Part shown: positions 47,879-57,270 of the stretch, in pieces
How positions within the stretch are numbered: the first letter of the stretch is position 1
How the letters are laid out: every line of letters begins with the position of its first letter
Source: Cristatella mucedo
Lineage: Eukaryota; Bryozoa; Phylactolaemata; Cristatellidae
DNA: 64,000 nucleotides
Direction of reading: 5' to 3'
Assembly (NCBI GenBank): GCA_009760855.2
Contig: WPIO01000097.1
Location: 122,001 to 186,000 of the forward strand
The notes under the pieces: generated by a model
The model's input: only the letters and a program-made list of their open reading frames with translations
What the model was told of the DNA's origin: nothing
The model's database searches: none
Made by a program: the position numbers and the translations under genes

Positions 47879-48491
47879 ATGGGGCGTTATGCAAGGATTG
47901 GCCATGGAAACATAAGAGGAGGTAAATATTATGGAGCTGAATTTTTAGATAAAGTAATAGATGGCGTTGGAAAAGTAACACCTGTTTTAACTGGATTAAC
48001 TGGTCTAAGCATGAACATTGCTAATAAAGGAATTGAAATGCATCAAGCGAGAAAACTAGTTAAATTACAAATTAAAAAAATAGACCAAGAATATGCTAAT
48101 AAACGAAGAAACATGGATGATAAGCTTGAAGAAGAGAGGAGAAAGAAATAACAAGAATATAAACTTGAGAAATGAAAGAAAGAAAGAAAGAAAGAATAGT
48201 AATATAATGTAAGAAAGAAAGAAGAAGATTATGTTAGAAAGATGCAAGAAATTGAATTTAAGATTAAACGTGCAACGCTTGAGAAACTTAAGCCAAAAAC
48301 TAAAAGAAGTAAAGTAAAAATGGAAGAAGTAGAAGACTATTCAAAAACTCTTAAAGAAAATTGTCCAAAGACATAAAAAAGTTGAGAAAGTAATCAAATC
48401 ATTTATACCTACTGGAGAGAGAACAAGACCTGATGGATATGTTAGAATGATGAGAAAGAAAATTGGAGCTGGATTATATATTCAAAAGTAA
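47879..48491 (+). CDS. Basic coiled-coil virion core-like protein, plus copy (broken)
   Basis: It starts at 47879 (AATATAGAGAA just before ATG). The N-terminus MGRYARIGHGNIRGGKYYG is Arg/Gly-rich, followed by a hydrophobic segment (VTPVLTGLTGLSMNIANKG) and a long Lys/Glu coiled coil (KKIDQEYANKRRNMDDKLEE). In-frame TAA, TGA, TAG and TAA codons fall in an AAAG microsatellite (48165-48195). The frame then continues (VRKMQEIEFKIKRATLEKLK) and changes once near 48365. The last part, SFIPTGERTRPDGYVRMMRK followed by KIGAGLYIQK, is basic. The mix of basic tail and coiled coil suggests a DNA-binding core or cement protein. No family was recognised. Confidence 0.5.
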
Positions 48492-48557
48492 ACATTAATT
48501 TTTAGTTTTTTATATAGAGACAGAGTGGCGAGTGCACCTGTCCATACTATACTCTAT

Positions 48558-48734
48558 ATGAGTGATCCTGATTTTCCTGATTATAAAATTAAGGACTATC
48601 AATATAAAGAATTTTACTAAAGTAATGGAAATGAAACTGATGCTATTCAGGATAAAATAGTTGCATTCGATGTTCCTGCCGAACAGCAAACGTGTTATGT
48701 TTTGTCAGATGATTATCTTCTTCTTGAAGGGCAA
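48558..48734 (+). pseudogene. Major capsid protein N-terminus, plus copy (fragment)
   Basis: It starts at ATG 48558, which overlaps a CTATATG element. It has an in-frame TAA after KEFY and the segments DKIVAFDVPAEQQT and LSDDYLLLEGQLQ, then runs straight into the minisatellite and from there into LINE-1f sequence, not the rest of the MCP. It is therefore a displaced 5' end produced by the inversion. Confidence 0.8.
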
Positions 48735-49213
48735 CTACAAGTACCTACAGGTGCTGCAGTACAAGTACCTACAGGTGCTGCAGTACAAGTACCTACAGGT
48801 GCTGCAGTACAAGTACCTACAGGTGCTGCAGTACAAGTACCTACAGGTGCTGCAGTACAAGTACCTACAGGTGCTGCAGTACAAGTACCTACAGGTGCTG
48901 CAGTACAAGTACCTACAGGTGCTGCAGTACAAGTACCTACAGGTGCTGCAGTACAAGTACCTACAGGTGCTGCAGTACAAGTACCTACAGGTGCTGCAGT
49001 ACAAGTACCTACAGGTGCTGCAGTACAAGTACCTACAGGTGCTGCAGTACAAGTACCTACAGGTGCTGCAGTACAAGTACCTACAGGTGCTGCAGTACAA
49101 GTACCTACAGGTGCTGCAGTACAAGTACCTACAGGTGCTGCAGTACAAGTACCTACAGGTGCTGCAGTACAAGTACCTACAGGTGCTGCAGTACAAGTAC
49201 CTACAGGTGCTTG
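48735..49213. repeat. 24-bp minisatellite, array 2 (about 20 units)
   Basis: The plus strand reads GTACCTACAGGTGCTGCAGT plus ACAA in perfectly homogeneous units, encoding VPTGAAVQ. It joins the displaced MCP start to LINE-1f sequence at GGTGCTTGTTGTTTTAAATG. Confidence 0.97.
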
Positions 49214-50213
49214 TTGTTTTAAATGTGGTCAGGTCTTACGCAGGTCGGGAGGGAGTTCCAGGCTGTGGGAGCATACGAACTAAATGCACGGTCTCCAAAG
49301 GATTTGAGGTTTGTACGGCGTATTTGTAGACCGTTGGATTCCGAAAAGCGGGTGGTACGATGCTTGACCTGATGGAGGAGTATATCTGAGAGATAGACTG
49401 GAGCCAAAGAATGAAGTGACCTAAAAGTGAGCGACAAAACCTTGAAGTCAATTCGTTGCTTGACTGGTAGCCAGTGCAGGTCGGCGAGAAGTGGAGTAAT
49501 GTGGCAACTGCGACGCTCACGACATACAAGCCTAGCTGTGGAGTTTTGCACCCGCTGCAATCGCCTGATCACACATGCCGGTAGGCCAGCGAGCAGTGAT
49601 TTGCAGAAGTCGAGACGGGATGTCACGAATGCATGGACCAACTTAGATGTGGTATCCTTATCTAAACAAACCCGAATTTCAGTAATGTTATGAAGTTGAA
49701 AATAGGCAGATTTGACTGTGGAGCTGATATGGTTGTCTAACGAGAGGTCGCTTTGGAATATGACACCTAGATTTCGAGCTGATTCTACTGGAGATATGCT
49801 GGCAGATCCAATTTTGAGTGTCAGCCTTTCCAATTTGTGAATCACACTGGGTTTGCCCATAAGAAGTAAGTTAGTTTTATCGTCATTTAGCTTAAGAAAA
49901 TTTGCTGCCATCCATGTGCGGATGTCATCAATACATGCAGCAAGTGAGTTGAGAGAATTTGAGGTGCTCGAAGGCTGGGAGGGATCAAAGTAAACGTACA
50001 ACTGAGTGTCATCCACATAGAAGTGAAAGCCTAGATTGTGCTTGGCAATCATATCAGCAAGACGGAGAGTATAAACCGTGAAAAGAACCAGACCTAGCAC
50101 GGAGCCCTGAGGTACTCCATATTTCAGAGGTACCTCAGATGATCTTTGTCCATTCACGTCAATACTCTGGAGTCTCCCACTGAGATAGGACCAGAACCAC
50201 TGCAGAGCAAAGT
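49214..50213 (-). mobile_element. LINE-1f, duplicated partial copy
   Basis: The same insertion as 42057-43352, but its 3' third is missing because block A copy 2 starts inside it. It differs from copy 1 by only a few substitutions in the first 200 bp and almost none afterwards. It is a segmental copy and not a new transposition. Confidence 0.9.
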
Positions 50214-50361
50214 TTGTGTCTGCATAATATTTTGTTACAGCATCAGAGTCATTAACAGGATCAGCTAAATTTATAATTCTATTTCCATTTGCATCAAGAT
50301 CAGACAGAATGAACCCATTATTCTTTGATACATAGTCTTCGCTATGAAACTTTCTGTTCAT
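50214..50361 (-). pseudogene. Fibre-like protein N-terminus, copy 2 (fragment)
   Basis: About 49 codons starting at 50361 (MNRKFHSEDYVSKNNGFILS, then the DANGNRIINLADP repeat) run into LINE-1f at TTTGTGTC...CTCTGCAGTG. The rest of the fibre gene is not present after this copy. Confidence 0.85.
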
Positions 50362-51146
50362 CTATATCAGTATTTATTAATATTTTAGATCTTTCAAATA
50401 CTTCTTTAACTATTGGAATAATTCTCGCAAATCTAAAATTATCTTCTATAGTATATCTATCTATAGTATTTAAATCATACCCATTGCCTTTTATATTATT
50501 AAATCTACCATTATCAGAAATTATATTAAACTCAAAATCAAAGTACTTCTCGTCTTTAAGTAAAAACATAAAAAAGTGGTTCTTTAATTGGCATATCAAA
50601 TTCAAACTTGGTAGGTATTCTAATATTTCCTGCTGCTATGTAATCTATAGGTGCTTCATAACAATTCAAACCAGGAATACAAATTTCGAATTCAGAATAG
50701 AAACATCATCTTAGTTTTAAAACATCCAATCCAAGTAAACACTGTGCTAAACACTGTTTTGGAATTAACTCTTTAACTATCTTTCTACTTCATAAACATT
50801 TAATCTCAATCAATGTATCTTCGTCTATAATTCCATCAGGAGAATATCTAATTACTTCATCACTAGTAAAATAATCATTTGCATTCTCAATCTTTCTATT
50901 TAATTTCATTTCTAGAAATTTAGCAGCAATAGGTTCAAACACCTTTCCGAATAACATCTGAGGAAATCTCATTGGTTTAGAATTAGCAATATATTTTTTA
51001 GTTTTCTATTTGAAATTAATTCTCTGTTTGTGAACCAAATATCATATTTTCTCCAAAAATATAATAAATTTCTGACCCACCAATATTTAATTTCATAGAC
51101 TTTTTCCATTCATCTGAGCCTTGTGTAAAATTTTTTCTTTTTCCAT
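50342..51146 (-). CDS. YqaJ/lambda-exonuclease-like nuclease, copy 2 (broken)
   Basis: Same motifs as copy 1 (GSDEWKKSM, MLFGKVFEPIAAKF, RYSPDGIID, TLIEIKC). The start at 51146 is 22 bp after the MCP stop. Here the frame is kept through ICIPGLNCYEAPIDYIAAG, where copy 1 has two extra bases. It is lost a little later at PLFYVF, where copy 1 stays open. In-frame TGA after EIKCL and after LDVLKLR, and two TAA codons before KPMRFPQ, are common to both copies. Homology to YqaJ nucleases is by motif. Confidence 0.78.
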
Positions 51147-51168
51147 TATATCTATTAGTCACAATTTT

Positions 51169-53096
51169 TTAAATATCGAATGGATCGTAAACAGACATTC
51201 CTTTATTAAAAGTAAAAGGCGTTCCATAGCCATTAGATGTTAATTCAGCAGTGTTTTCACAGATAGTAATATAATGTAACACAATTGTTGTAGCAGGAAT
51301 TTCTTTACTATTAATACCACCTGCATCAGCACTACCAGCAGCAGCAGCATTAGGTATTGTAGAATTGAATTCAACACTTACATCAAGTTTTGACGTTACT
51401 CAAAGAGGTTCATCACTGTATTGAAGATCAACGACATGAATAGGATAAAGAGATAACCACTCAGGATATGTAACACCAACAGGTTAGGTTAATTCATTCA
51501 ATCCAAGAAATTGTTTTCTAAACGTAGTAAAATCTAGATAAGCAGTTGAACATTTTCCATCTTTTGGATAACTACTTCTTGCAACTGTGGGATATTGTTT
51601 TGATCCATTAGCAAGAACTGTTACGTTTTTTAATACTACAATGGTTAAAAGTACAAGGGTTTCCAGTATAGCCATTAAATTACACCTTGATTGAAATTTG
51701 TTATAAATACATTCTCATATCGTCTAAATTTATAGTTAAGTCTGATTTTCTTTGATCTCTCACTTGAGATTTCAGCAAGTGCCTTGTGAACACTTTCTCT
51801 CGGAGAAATACACGGGACCATTAAACTCATTTTTGTCATATTAATTTTAAATGAAGTCCAAACACCATTTCCAGGGTCACCAGCAACTCCTCTAGTCATA
51901 CTTATATTAGTATATCCACTCGTCCCAGTCATAATAGCATTACAATCATTACCACCAACTCTAGTAATTTCTAGAGAAAATTGGGTATTGTAAATGACTT
52001 TGTTCAGATCTGCACATAATCTAGAAATTCTTGATAAAGGTAGTGAAATACTGAATGTACCAGTATTATCTGTAAGAACACTAGATAAACCTCTTCTATA
52101 AACAAATCCAATATTTGAATCACTTGCTGATGAAGCAGCAGGACTTGCATAAGAATAAACTTTAGGATTAATATTAGCATCAACTAAACATAAATTATCA
52201 ATTGAATTACCCTCATCTTTTTTCCAACCTGTTGCAGGTCCTTCTGTTCTATTATAATCATTCGGATAACATAGAAGCCCCATAATTGTTGAAACAGTTC
52301 ACATATTTTGTGTTATACTTTCAAGCTCTTCAGCACCAAGTCTAACTCTCATAGAACTAAACAACCAAGCACCAGCGTTGTTAACTAATCCAGCAGCAAG
52401 ATTACGGTTAGGAGGTCCATAAGGAACAATGTCATTAACTGCAGCACCTGTAGGTACTTGTACTGCAGCACCTGTAGGTACTTGTACCGCAGCACCTGTA
52501 GGTACTTGTACTGCAGCACCTGTAGGTACTTGTACCGCAGCACCTGTAGGTACTTGTACTGCAGCACCTGTAGGTACTTGTACCGCAGCACCTGTAGGTA
52601 CTTGTACTGCAGCACCTGTAGGTACTTGTACTGCAGCACCTGTAGGTACTTGTACTGCAGCACCTGTAGGTACTTGTACTGCAGCACCTGTAGGTACTTG
52701 TACTGCAGCACCTGTAGGTACTTGTACTGCAGCACCTGTAGGTACTTGTACTGCAGCACCTGTAGGTACTTGTACTGCAGCACCTGTAGGTACTTGTACT
52801 GCAGCACCTGTAGGTACTTGTACTGCAGCACCTGTAGGTACTTGTACTGCAGCACCTGTAGGTACTTGTACTGCAGCACCTGTAGGTACTTGTACTGCAG
52901 CACCTGTAGGTACTTGTAGTTGCCCTTCAAGAAGAAGATAATCATCTGACAAAACATAACACGTTTGCTGTTCGGCAGGAACATCGAATGCAACTATTTT
53001 ATCCTGAATAGCATCAGTTTCATTTCCATTACTTTAGTAAAATTCTTTATATTGATAGTCCTTAATTTTATAATCAGGAAAATCAGGATCACTCAT
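51169..53096 (-). CDS. Major capsid protein, double jelly-roll, Polinton type (order intact, frame broken)
   Basis: It would form the hexon-like capsid lattice. The start at 53096 overlaps CTATATG, and the stop is TAA at 51169-51171. The N-terminal strand region (DKIVAFDVPAEQQT, LLLEGQLQ) is followed by the VPTGAAVQ minisatellite (20 units) in frame. The MCP signature NNAGAWLFSSMRVRLGAEEL comes next, then LPLSRISRLCADLNKVIYNT and a second jelly roll with YLDFTTFRKQFLGLNELT, PEWLSLYPIHVVDLQYSDEP and LHYITICENTAELTS. About 640 codons fit the family after allowing for the expansion. Breaks: in-frame TAA after KEFY, TGA after SITQNM, TAA after NELT and TGA after SDEPL, and frame changes near 51690 and 51630. 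Upstream neighbours are the core-like protein and penton-like genes, as expected for a virion block. Confidence 0.85.
52437..52918. repeat. 24-bp minisatellite, array 3 (about 20 units), inside the MCP
   Basis: 19 complete VPTGAAVQ units plus a partial one, in frame between LLLEGQLQ and NDIVPYGPPNRN. The units nearest the MCP C-terminal side alternate between CGC and TGC variants, while the rest are identical. Confidence 0.97.
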
Positions 53097-53162
53097 ATAG
53101 AGTATAGTATGGACAGGTGCACTCGCCACTCTGTCTCTATATAAAAAACTAAAAATTAATGT

Positions 53163-53771
53163 TTACTTTTGAATATATAATCCAGCTCCAATTTTCTTTC
53201 TCATCATTCTAACATATCCATCAGGTCTTGTTCTCTCTCCAGTAGGTATAAATGATTTGATTACTTTCTCAACTTTTTTATGTCTTTGGACAATTTTCTT
53301 TAAGAGTTTTTGAATAGTCTTCTACTTCTTCCATTTTTACTTTACTTCTTTTAGTTTTTGGCTTAAGTTTCTCAAGCGTTGCACGTTTAATCTCAAATTC
53401 AATTTCTTGCATCTTTCTAACATAATCTTCTTCTTTCTTTCTTACATTATATTACTATTCTTTCTTTCTTTCTTTCATTTCTCAAGTTTATATTCTTGTT
53501 ATTTCTTTCTCCTCTCTTCTTCAAGTTTATCATCCATGTTTCTTCGTTTATTAGCATATTCTTGGTCTATTTTTTTAATTTGTAATTTAACTAGTTTTCT
53601 CGCTTGATGCATTTCAATTCCTTTATTAGCAATGTTCATGCTTAGACCAGTTAATCCAGTTAAAACAGGTGTTACTTTTCCAACGCCATCTATTACTTTA
53701 TCTAAAAATTCAGCTCCATAATATTTACCTCCTCTTATGTTTCCATGGCCAATCCTTGCATAACGCCCCAT
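53163..53771 (-). CDS. Basic coiled-coil virion core-like protein, minus copy (broken)
   Basis: Identical in layout to 47879-48491: an Arg/Gly-rich start, a hydrophobic segment, a Lys/Glu coiled coil, a TTTC microsatellite at 53455-53480 with in-frame stops, and a basic end (GYVRMMRKKIGAGLYIQK). It lies between penton-like 1 and the MCP on the same strand. Confidence 0.5.
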
Positions 53772-53780
53772 TTCTCTATA

Positions 53781-54643
53781 TTACTTTGAAATTTCTATTG
53801 TAGCTACAACATCTTTTGTAGAATTAATTCTTCTTCCGTTTTGTTCTGTTAAACTAGTTTTAAAAGTACTCAATGGTTCTATACCACCCTTTGTTGGTAA
53901 GTACAATATATTTGGAATATGTAAATCAACCTTTTCACCAGGGGAAATATCACTAACGTCAATAGTGTATAAATATGAAGATTGTCCTAAATATCCTTCT
54001 TTTCTTTCTATATAATTCATTTCTGGATCAACTAAATCACAATCAACACTTATCCATTTTATATCACTATTCTCATCTAAATTCATTTTATTTTATGCTT
54101 TTTAAGTACCAGCGAAATAGTATGATTTTTCAATTATGTTAGATTCTCTACCAGTAGTATAATCATAATCAGGAGAAAATGATCCTTTTTCATTTGATTT
54201 AAACCCTAATGTATCTCCAATGCTATTAATAACACATGGTATATTATCTCCTAGTAAAACAACAAAATCACCTGCTACTTGCATAACTATTTTATCGCTT
54301 TCTCCAACACTAAAATAATTTCCAGTACTATCTCTTTTCGAAGAATTGTAATAAGCTCCCATAGTACTTAATGATTTATTTAATGCTGTACAAATCTTAG
54401 TAGTATCATAATATCCTTCTGGAATTGAAACAGAAAAGTTATTCGCTGAAATATAATTTTGTCTAAACCAAAGCATATCATTTTTTTTTTAGAAAAGACA
54501 ACACTTGATATGTTTTTATTTGAATAAGTAAATTCTACTTTTCTCAATCCAACTTTTTTATACCCAGATTTAGAACCAAGCATTATTGGAGGGTAGTTAG
54601 TTTTATAATCTGTCCTAATATTTCTTGTTAATCTTAAAGTCAT
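53781..54643 (-). CDS. Penton-like protein 1, minus copy (broken)
   Basis: Same protein as 47007-47869. It starts at 54643 and overlaps the stop of penton-like 2 as ATGA. Segments: NYPPIMLGSKSGYKKVGLRK, SVSIPEGYYDTTKICTALNK, YLYTIDVSDISPGEKVDLHI. The frame change lies in the T run at 54480-54489. Two in-frame TAA codons are conserved with the other copy. Near-identity of the two copies means these are not independent losses. Confidence 0.6.
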
Positions 54644-56034
54644 TTATATATAATTTTACTTTTTTTAATAACTAATGTTACTACAACGTCTGTTATTGCA
54701 TTAAGTCTTTTTCCATTTTGGTCTGTTAAATCAATTTTAAAAGTACTTAATGAATCTATAACACGCTTTGTTGGTAAGCACAATACATTCGGAATATGCA
54801 AATCAACTTTTTTTCTCTTGGAGCAATTTCATCAGCGTCAATGACATATAAAGATGAAGATTGTTCTAAAAGACCTTGTTTTTCTTCTATATAATTCAGT
54901 TCTGGATCAACTAAATCACAATCAACACTTATCCATTTTACATTACTATTATCAGGTAAAACCATTTTGTTCCACGCTTTATAAGTTCCAGCGAGATACA
55001 TTGCTTTTTCAATTGCTACATAAGGAGTTCCTCCAACCATATCACGATCAAATGTTCCTTGCTCATTTGAGTTAAAACCTAACGTATCTCCAATACTATT
55101 AAAAGTAAATCCGACAGGTTTATTAGGAATAGAATTACTTCCAAGTAAAACAACAGCATCACCTCCTACTTGCATAATTATTTTATCATCTGCATCAACA
55201 CTAAATTTTATTCCATGTGGATTTCTTGGGCCAATGATTGCTAATGCGCTAGTAGCACTAGCAGGATCTTTTTTCTTTTCTGCTGAAGCCTCGTTTAAAG
55301 CGATACAAATTTTGTTAATATCATAATTTCCTGAAGTTTTATGTTTTAAAGCACCATCTTTTTCTTCTGTTCCAAAATTGTTTTTTTTTGTATCTCCGTC
55401 AGTAACTCCACAAAGTTATAAAGACCATGTGGGTGTTACGCAGGAGAGTTTTGTATAGCGCACTCACAGCCTAAGCGGCTTTCGGTACGCATTCGGTAGC
55501 CAGCAGACTTCGTCTCACGCAACAAAGAGAAAGTGGCAAGCATAGCAGAGTTAGGAGAGCAGTTGAGGTAGTAAGTAGCATAGAAGTATCAGTTCAGGAC
55601 CGCTGAAAAAGATGTGCCATAGTCGGCAGTTGGAGAGTAGATGTCGTTGAGTAAGAATTGTGGAAGCGAGTTCCACAGTCTAGGACCTGCAGAGCTAAAG
55701 CTTCTATCGCCAACTGTCTTTAAGTGGAGGAATGGGACAGCCAATTTATTGTCCACACAGGACCTGAGGGTGCGAACAGGCTGAAACTGATGCAGCAGTT
55801 CAGCTAGGTACGAAAATCAATTGAAATATAAGTAGTATCAGCATCTGTCATAGACCACTTAAACCAAAGCCCGTCGTTTACATCTTTAACAATATTTGAT
55901 ATTAATCTATTTGTATAAGTAAATTATACTGTTCTCAATCCAACTTTATTATTTCCTGAGTTTTCTCCTAACATAATTGGAGGATTTAATGTTTTGTAGC
56001 CTGAAGAAGATGTCCCCGTTAATCTTATAGTCAT
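54640..56034 (-). pseudogene. Penton-like protein 2, minus copy, split by LINE-2f
   Basis: The start at 56034 follows TATAAGGA. The N-terminal part aligns with penton-like 1 (NPPIMLGENSGNNKVGLRTV versus YPPIMLGSKSGYKKVGLRKV), with one in-frame TAA after LRTV where the paralogue has Glu. LINE-2f interrupts at 55391-55815. Beyond it the protein resumes as in the plus copy (NYDINKICIALNEAS, IGDTLGFNSNEQGTF). A T run of seven near 54811 breaks the frame here but not in the plus copy. The stop is TGA, overlapping the next start. Confidence 0.65.
55391..55815 (-). mobile_element. LINE-2f 3' end inserted in penton-like 2
   Basis: It is the reverse complement of the family end: GTATCTCCGTCAGTAACTCC, GTTACGCAGGAGAGTTTTGT, AGACTTCGTCTC, then a degenerate C-terminus up to CAGTTCAGCTAGGTACG. 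Target duplication is not obvious. It is the complete version of the tip at 46197-46262. Confidence 0.85.
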
Positions 56035-56042
56035 TCCTTATA

Positions 56043-56905
56043 TTAGATTTCAATAATTTCTATAACAACAGCAATTTTTGTTCCCCACCAAAATCTAACA
56101 CTTTTAAGTTTTGATCAGTAATTTTAATAGTTATATCACTAATAGATTCAGTGGAAACATTATGATATTCAGGTGTATTTGGTTCAAACACCATTGTATC
56201 CCAAGGATAAAAGTCAAATCCAAAACTTCTTAAAGCTCGAGTTTCATTTCCATTTATAAAACTTGTTCCTGGTGCAACGAAATTAAAATTCACAAGAATA
56301 AGTTTTATATCAGCAATACTTACCTGATCCTCTGAATAAAACTTATTTTTAGGGGAACAAATAGTTGGTGTAATAGTGGGACACGATTCTAAAAGCTCAC
56401 TATCCGTTGTATAGGCAGGTTTAGTAAAACCAAGTACTTTAGAAACAGAAGATTTGCTAGCAATATAACTCCAACCAACAGACATACTAATCCATGAGTG
56501 TGCAGTACCAGTATCAACACCAACTATAAATTTTTCAGTTGTTGACCCGGTTTGAGTAATAGAATTATTAATTCTATCAACAATACCAGTATTTAAGTCA
56601 TCACTATCCACAGTATAAATTCCTGGTTCTATTGTTACAGTTTGTCCTGACCCACCAGCATTTCTATAAGCAAAAGTATTATTAGAAGTAGTAATATTTT
56701 TTATAAAGTTAATTCCAACAAACTTCCTAAAACAATTTTTTAAGTTTTTGTTTCTCAATAAAATAGGAGTATTAATATGTAAATTAAATGGATTAGAATT
56801 TCCAATAATATTAAACACATACCCCTCTTTAGTTGATTGATTAGTTTTTCTAATAACTTCAACATTTTTAAGTATATCTTGTGCGACTTTCAAAAGATCA
56901 CTCAT
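56043..56905 (-). CDS. Penton-like protein 3
   Basis: It is open for 281 codons from ATG 56905, which is directly preceded by ATATATAA. Motifs: EGYVFNIIGNSNPFNLHINT, VTIEPGIYTVDSDDLNTGIV (equivalent to the IPEGYYD...LN motif of the paralogues), SVSKVLGFTKPAY (equivalent to SIGDTLGF) and SISDITIKITDQNLKVLDF. The last residues change frame in an A run near 56085; the alternative frame ends TKIAVVIEIIEI, which resembles the hydrophobic last strand of the paralogues, with a stop at 56043. It is the best preserved of the three and has no in-frame stop. A minor capsid/penton role is inferred from the family pattern and its position near the MCP. Confidence 0.65.
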
Positions 56906-57270
56906 TTATATATATTATATAAAAGGTTATTTATCTTTGCAACATACAATTTTGGTGCTTTTCTAGACCTAGCTAAATAATCTACAGCAGCATTTATTGA
57001 ATTCACTACTCTTTTATTTCCAGCAGCAAGCTCTCTCAACCGTAAATCAATCTTATTAAATACTTTTTTTATCACTATTAACAAACACTTGAACAATTTC
57101 TAATCCTTCTCCAGATTTAAATTTTACTGAATTTATATAATCAAGAATTTTTTGTTGTTTTATACTCCTATTTTTTGCTTCTCTAAGGTTACACCAATAT
57201 TAAGAAGAGTCTCTTCAATATTATCTTTTGTAATTTTTTTATATCTTCTTTCATTACAATCCGCTATCAT
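56902..57270 (-). CDS. Hypothetical viral protein (broken)
   Basis: No family was recognised. It starts at ATG 57270, overlapping the upstream gene's TGA as ATGA, and ends with TGA overlapping the penton-like 3 start in the same way. Two frame changes in A runs near 57170 and 57070 divide it. The readable pieces are RRYKKITKDNIEETLLNIGV, KILDYINSVKFKSGEGLEIV and LRELAAGNKRVVNSINAAVD, ending in NNLLYNIYK. It is predicted mostly helical and soluble. Position in a tight overlapping series suggests co-expression with the penton-like genes. Confidence 0.45.

Larger units (their letters stand above)
46197..48734 (+). repeat. Duplicated block B, plus copy (inverted relative to 52919-55456)
   Basis: It carries the LINE-2f tip, penton-like 2 (part), penton-like 1, the basic coiled-coil protein and the MCP 5' end. 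The reverse complement at 52919-55456 is nearly identical. Differences include A-run lengths (5 versus 7 near 46846 / 54810) and a few substitutions. The block is bounded on both sides by minisatellite arrays. Confidence 0.93.
49224..52436 (-). repeat. Duplicated block A, copy 2
   Basis: See copy 1 at 42358-45585. This copy is followed by the MCP 5' part in the correct order, so it is likely the original arrangement. Confidence 0.93.
52919..55456 (-). repeat. Duplicated block B, minus copy
   Basis: Reverse complement of 46197-48734. This copy continues into the whole LINE-2f insertion and the N-terminus of penton-like 2, so it is probably the original arrangement. Confidence 0.93.

Noticed and set aside
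48735-49213. Possible CRISPR-like array (regular repeats)
   Set aside because: Units are directly adjacent 24-bp repeats with no spacers, in animal DNA. It is a minisatellite.
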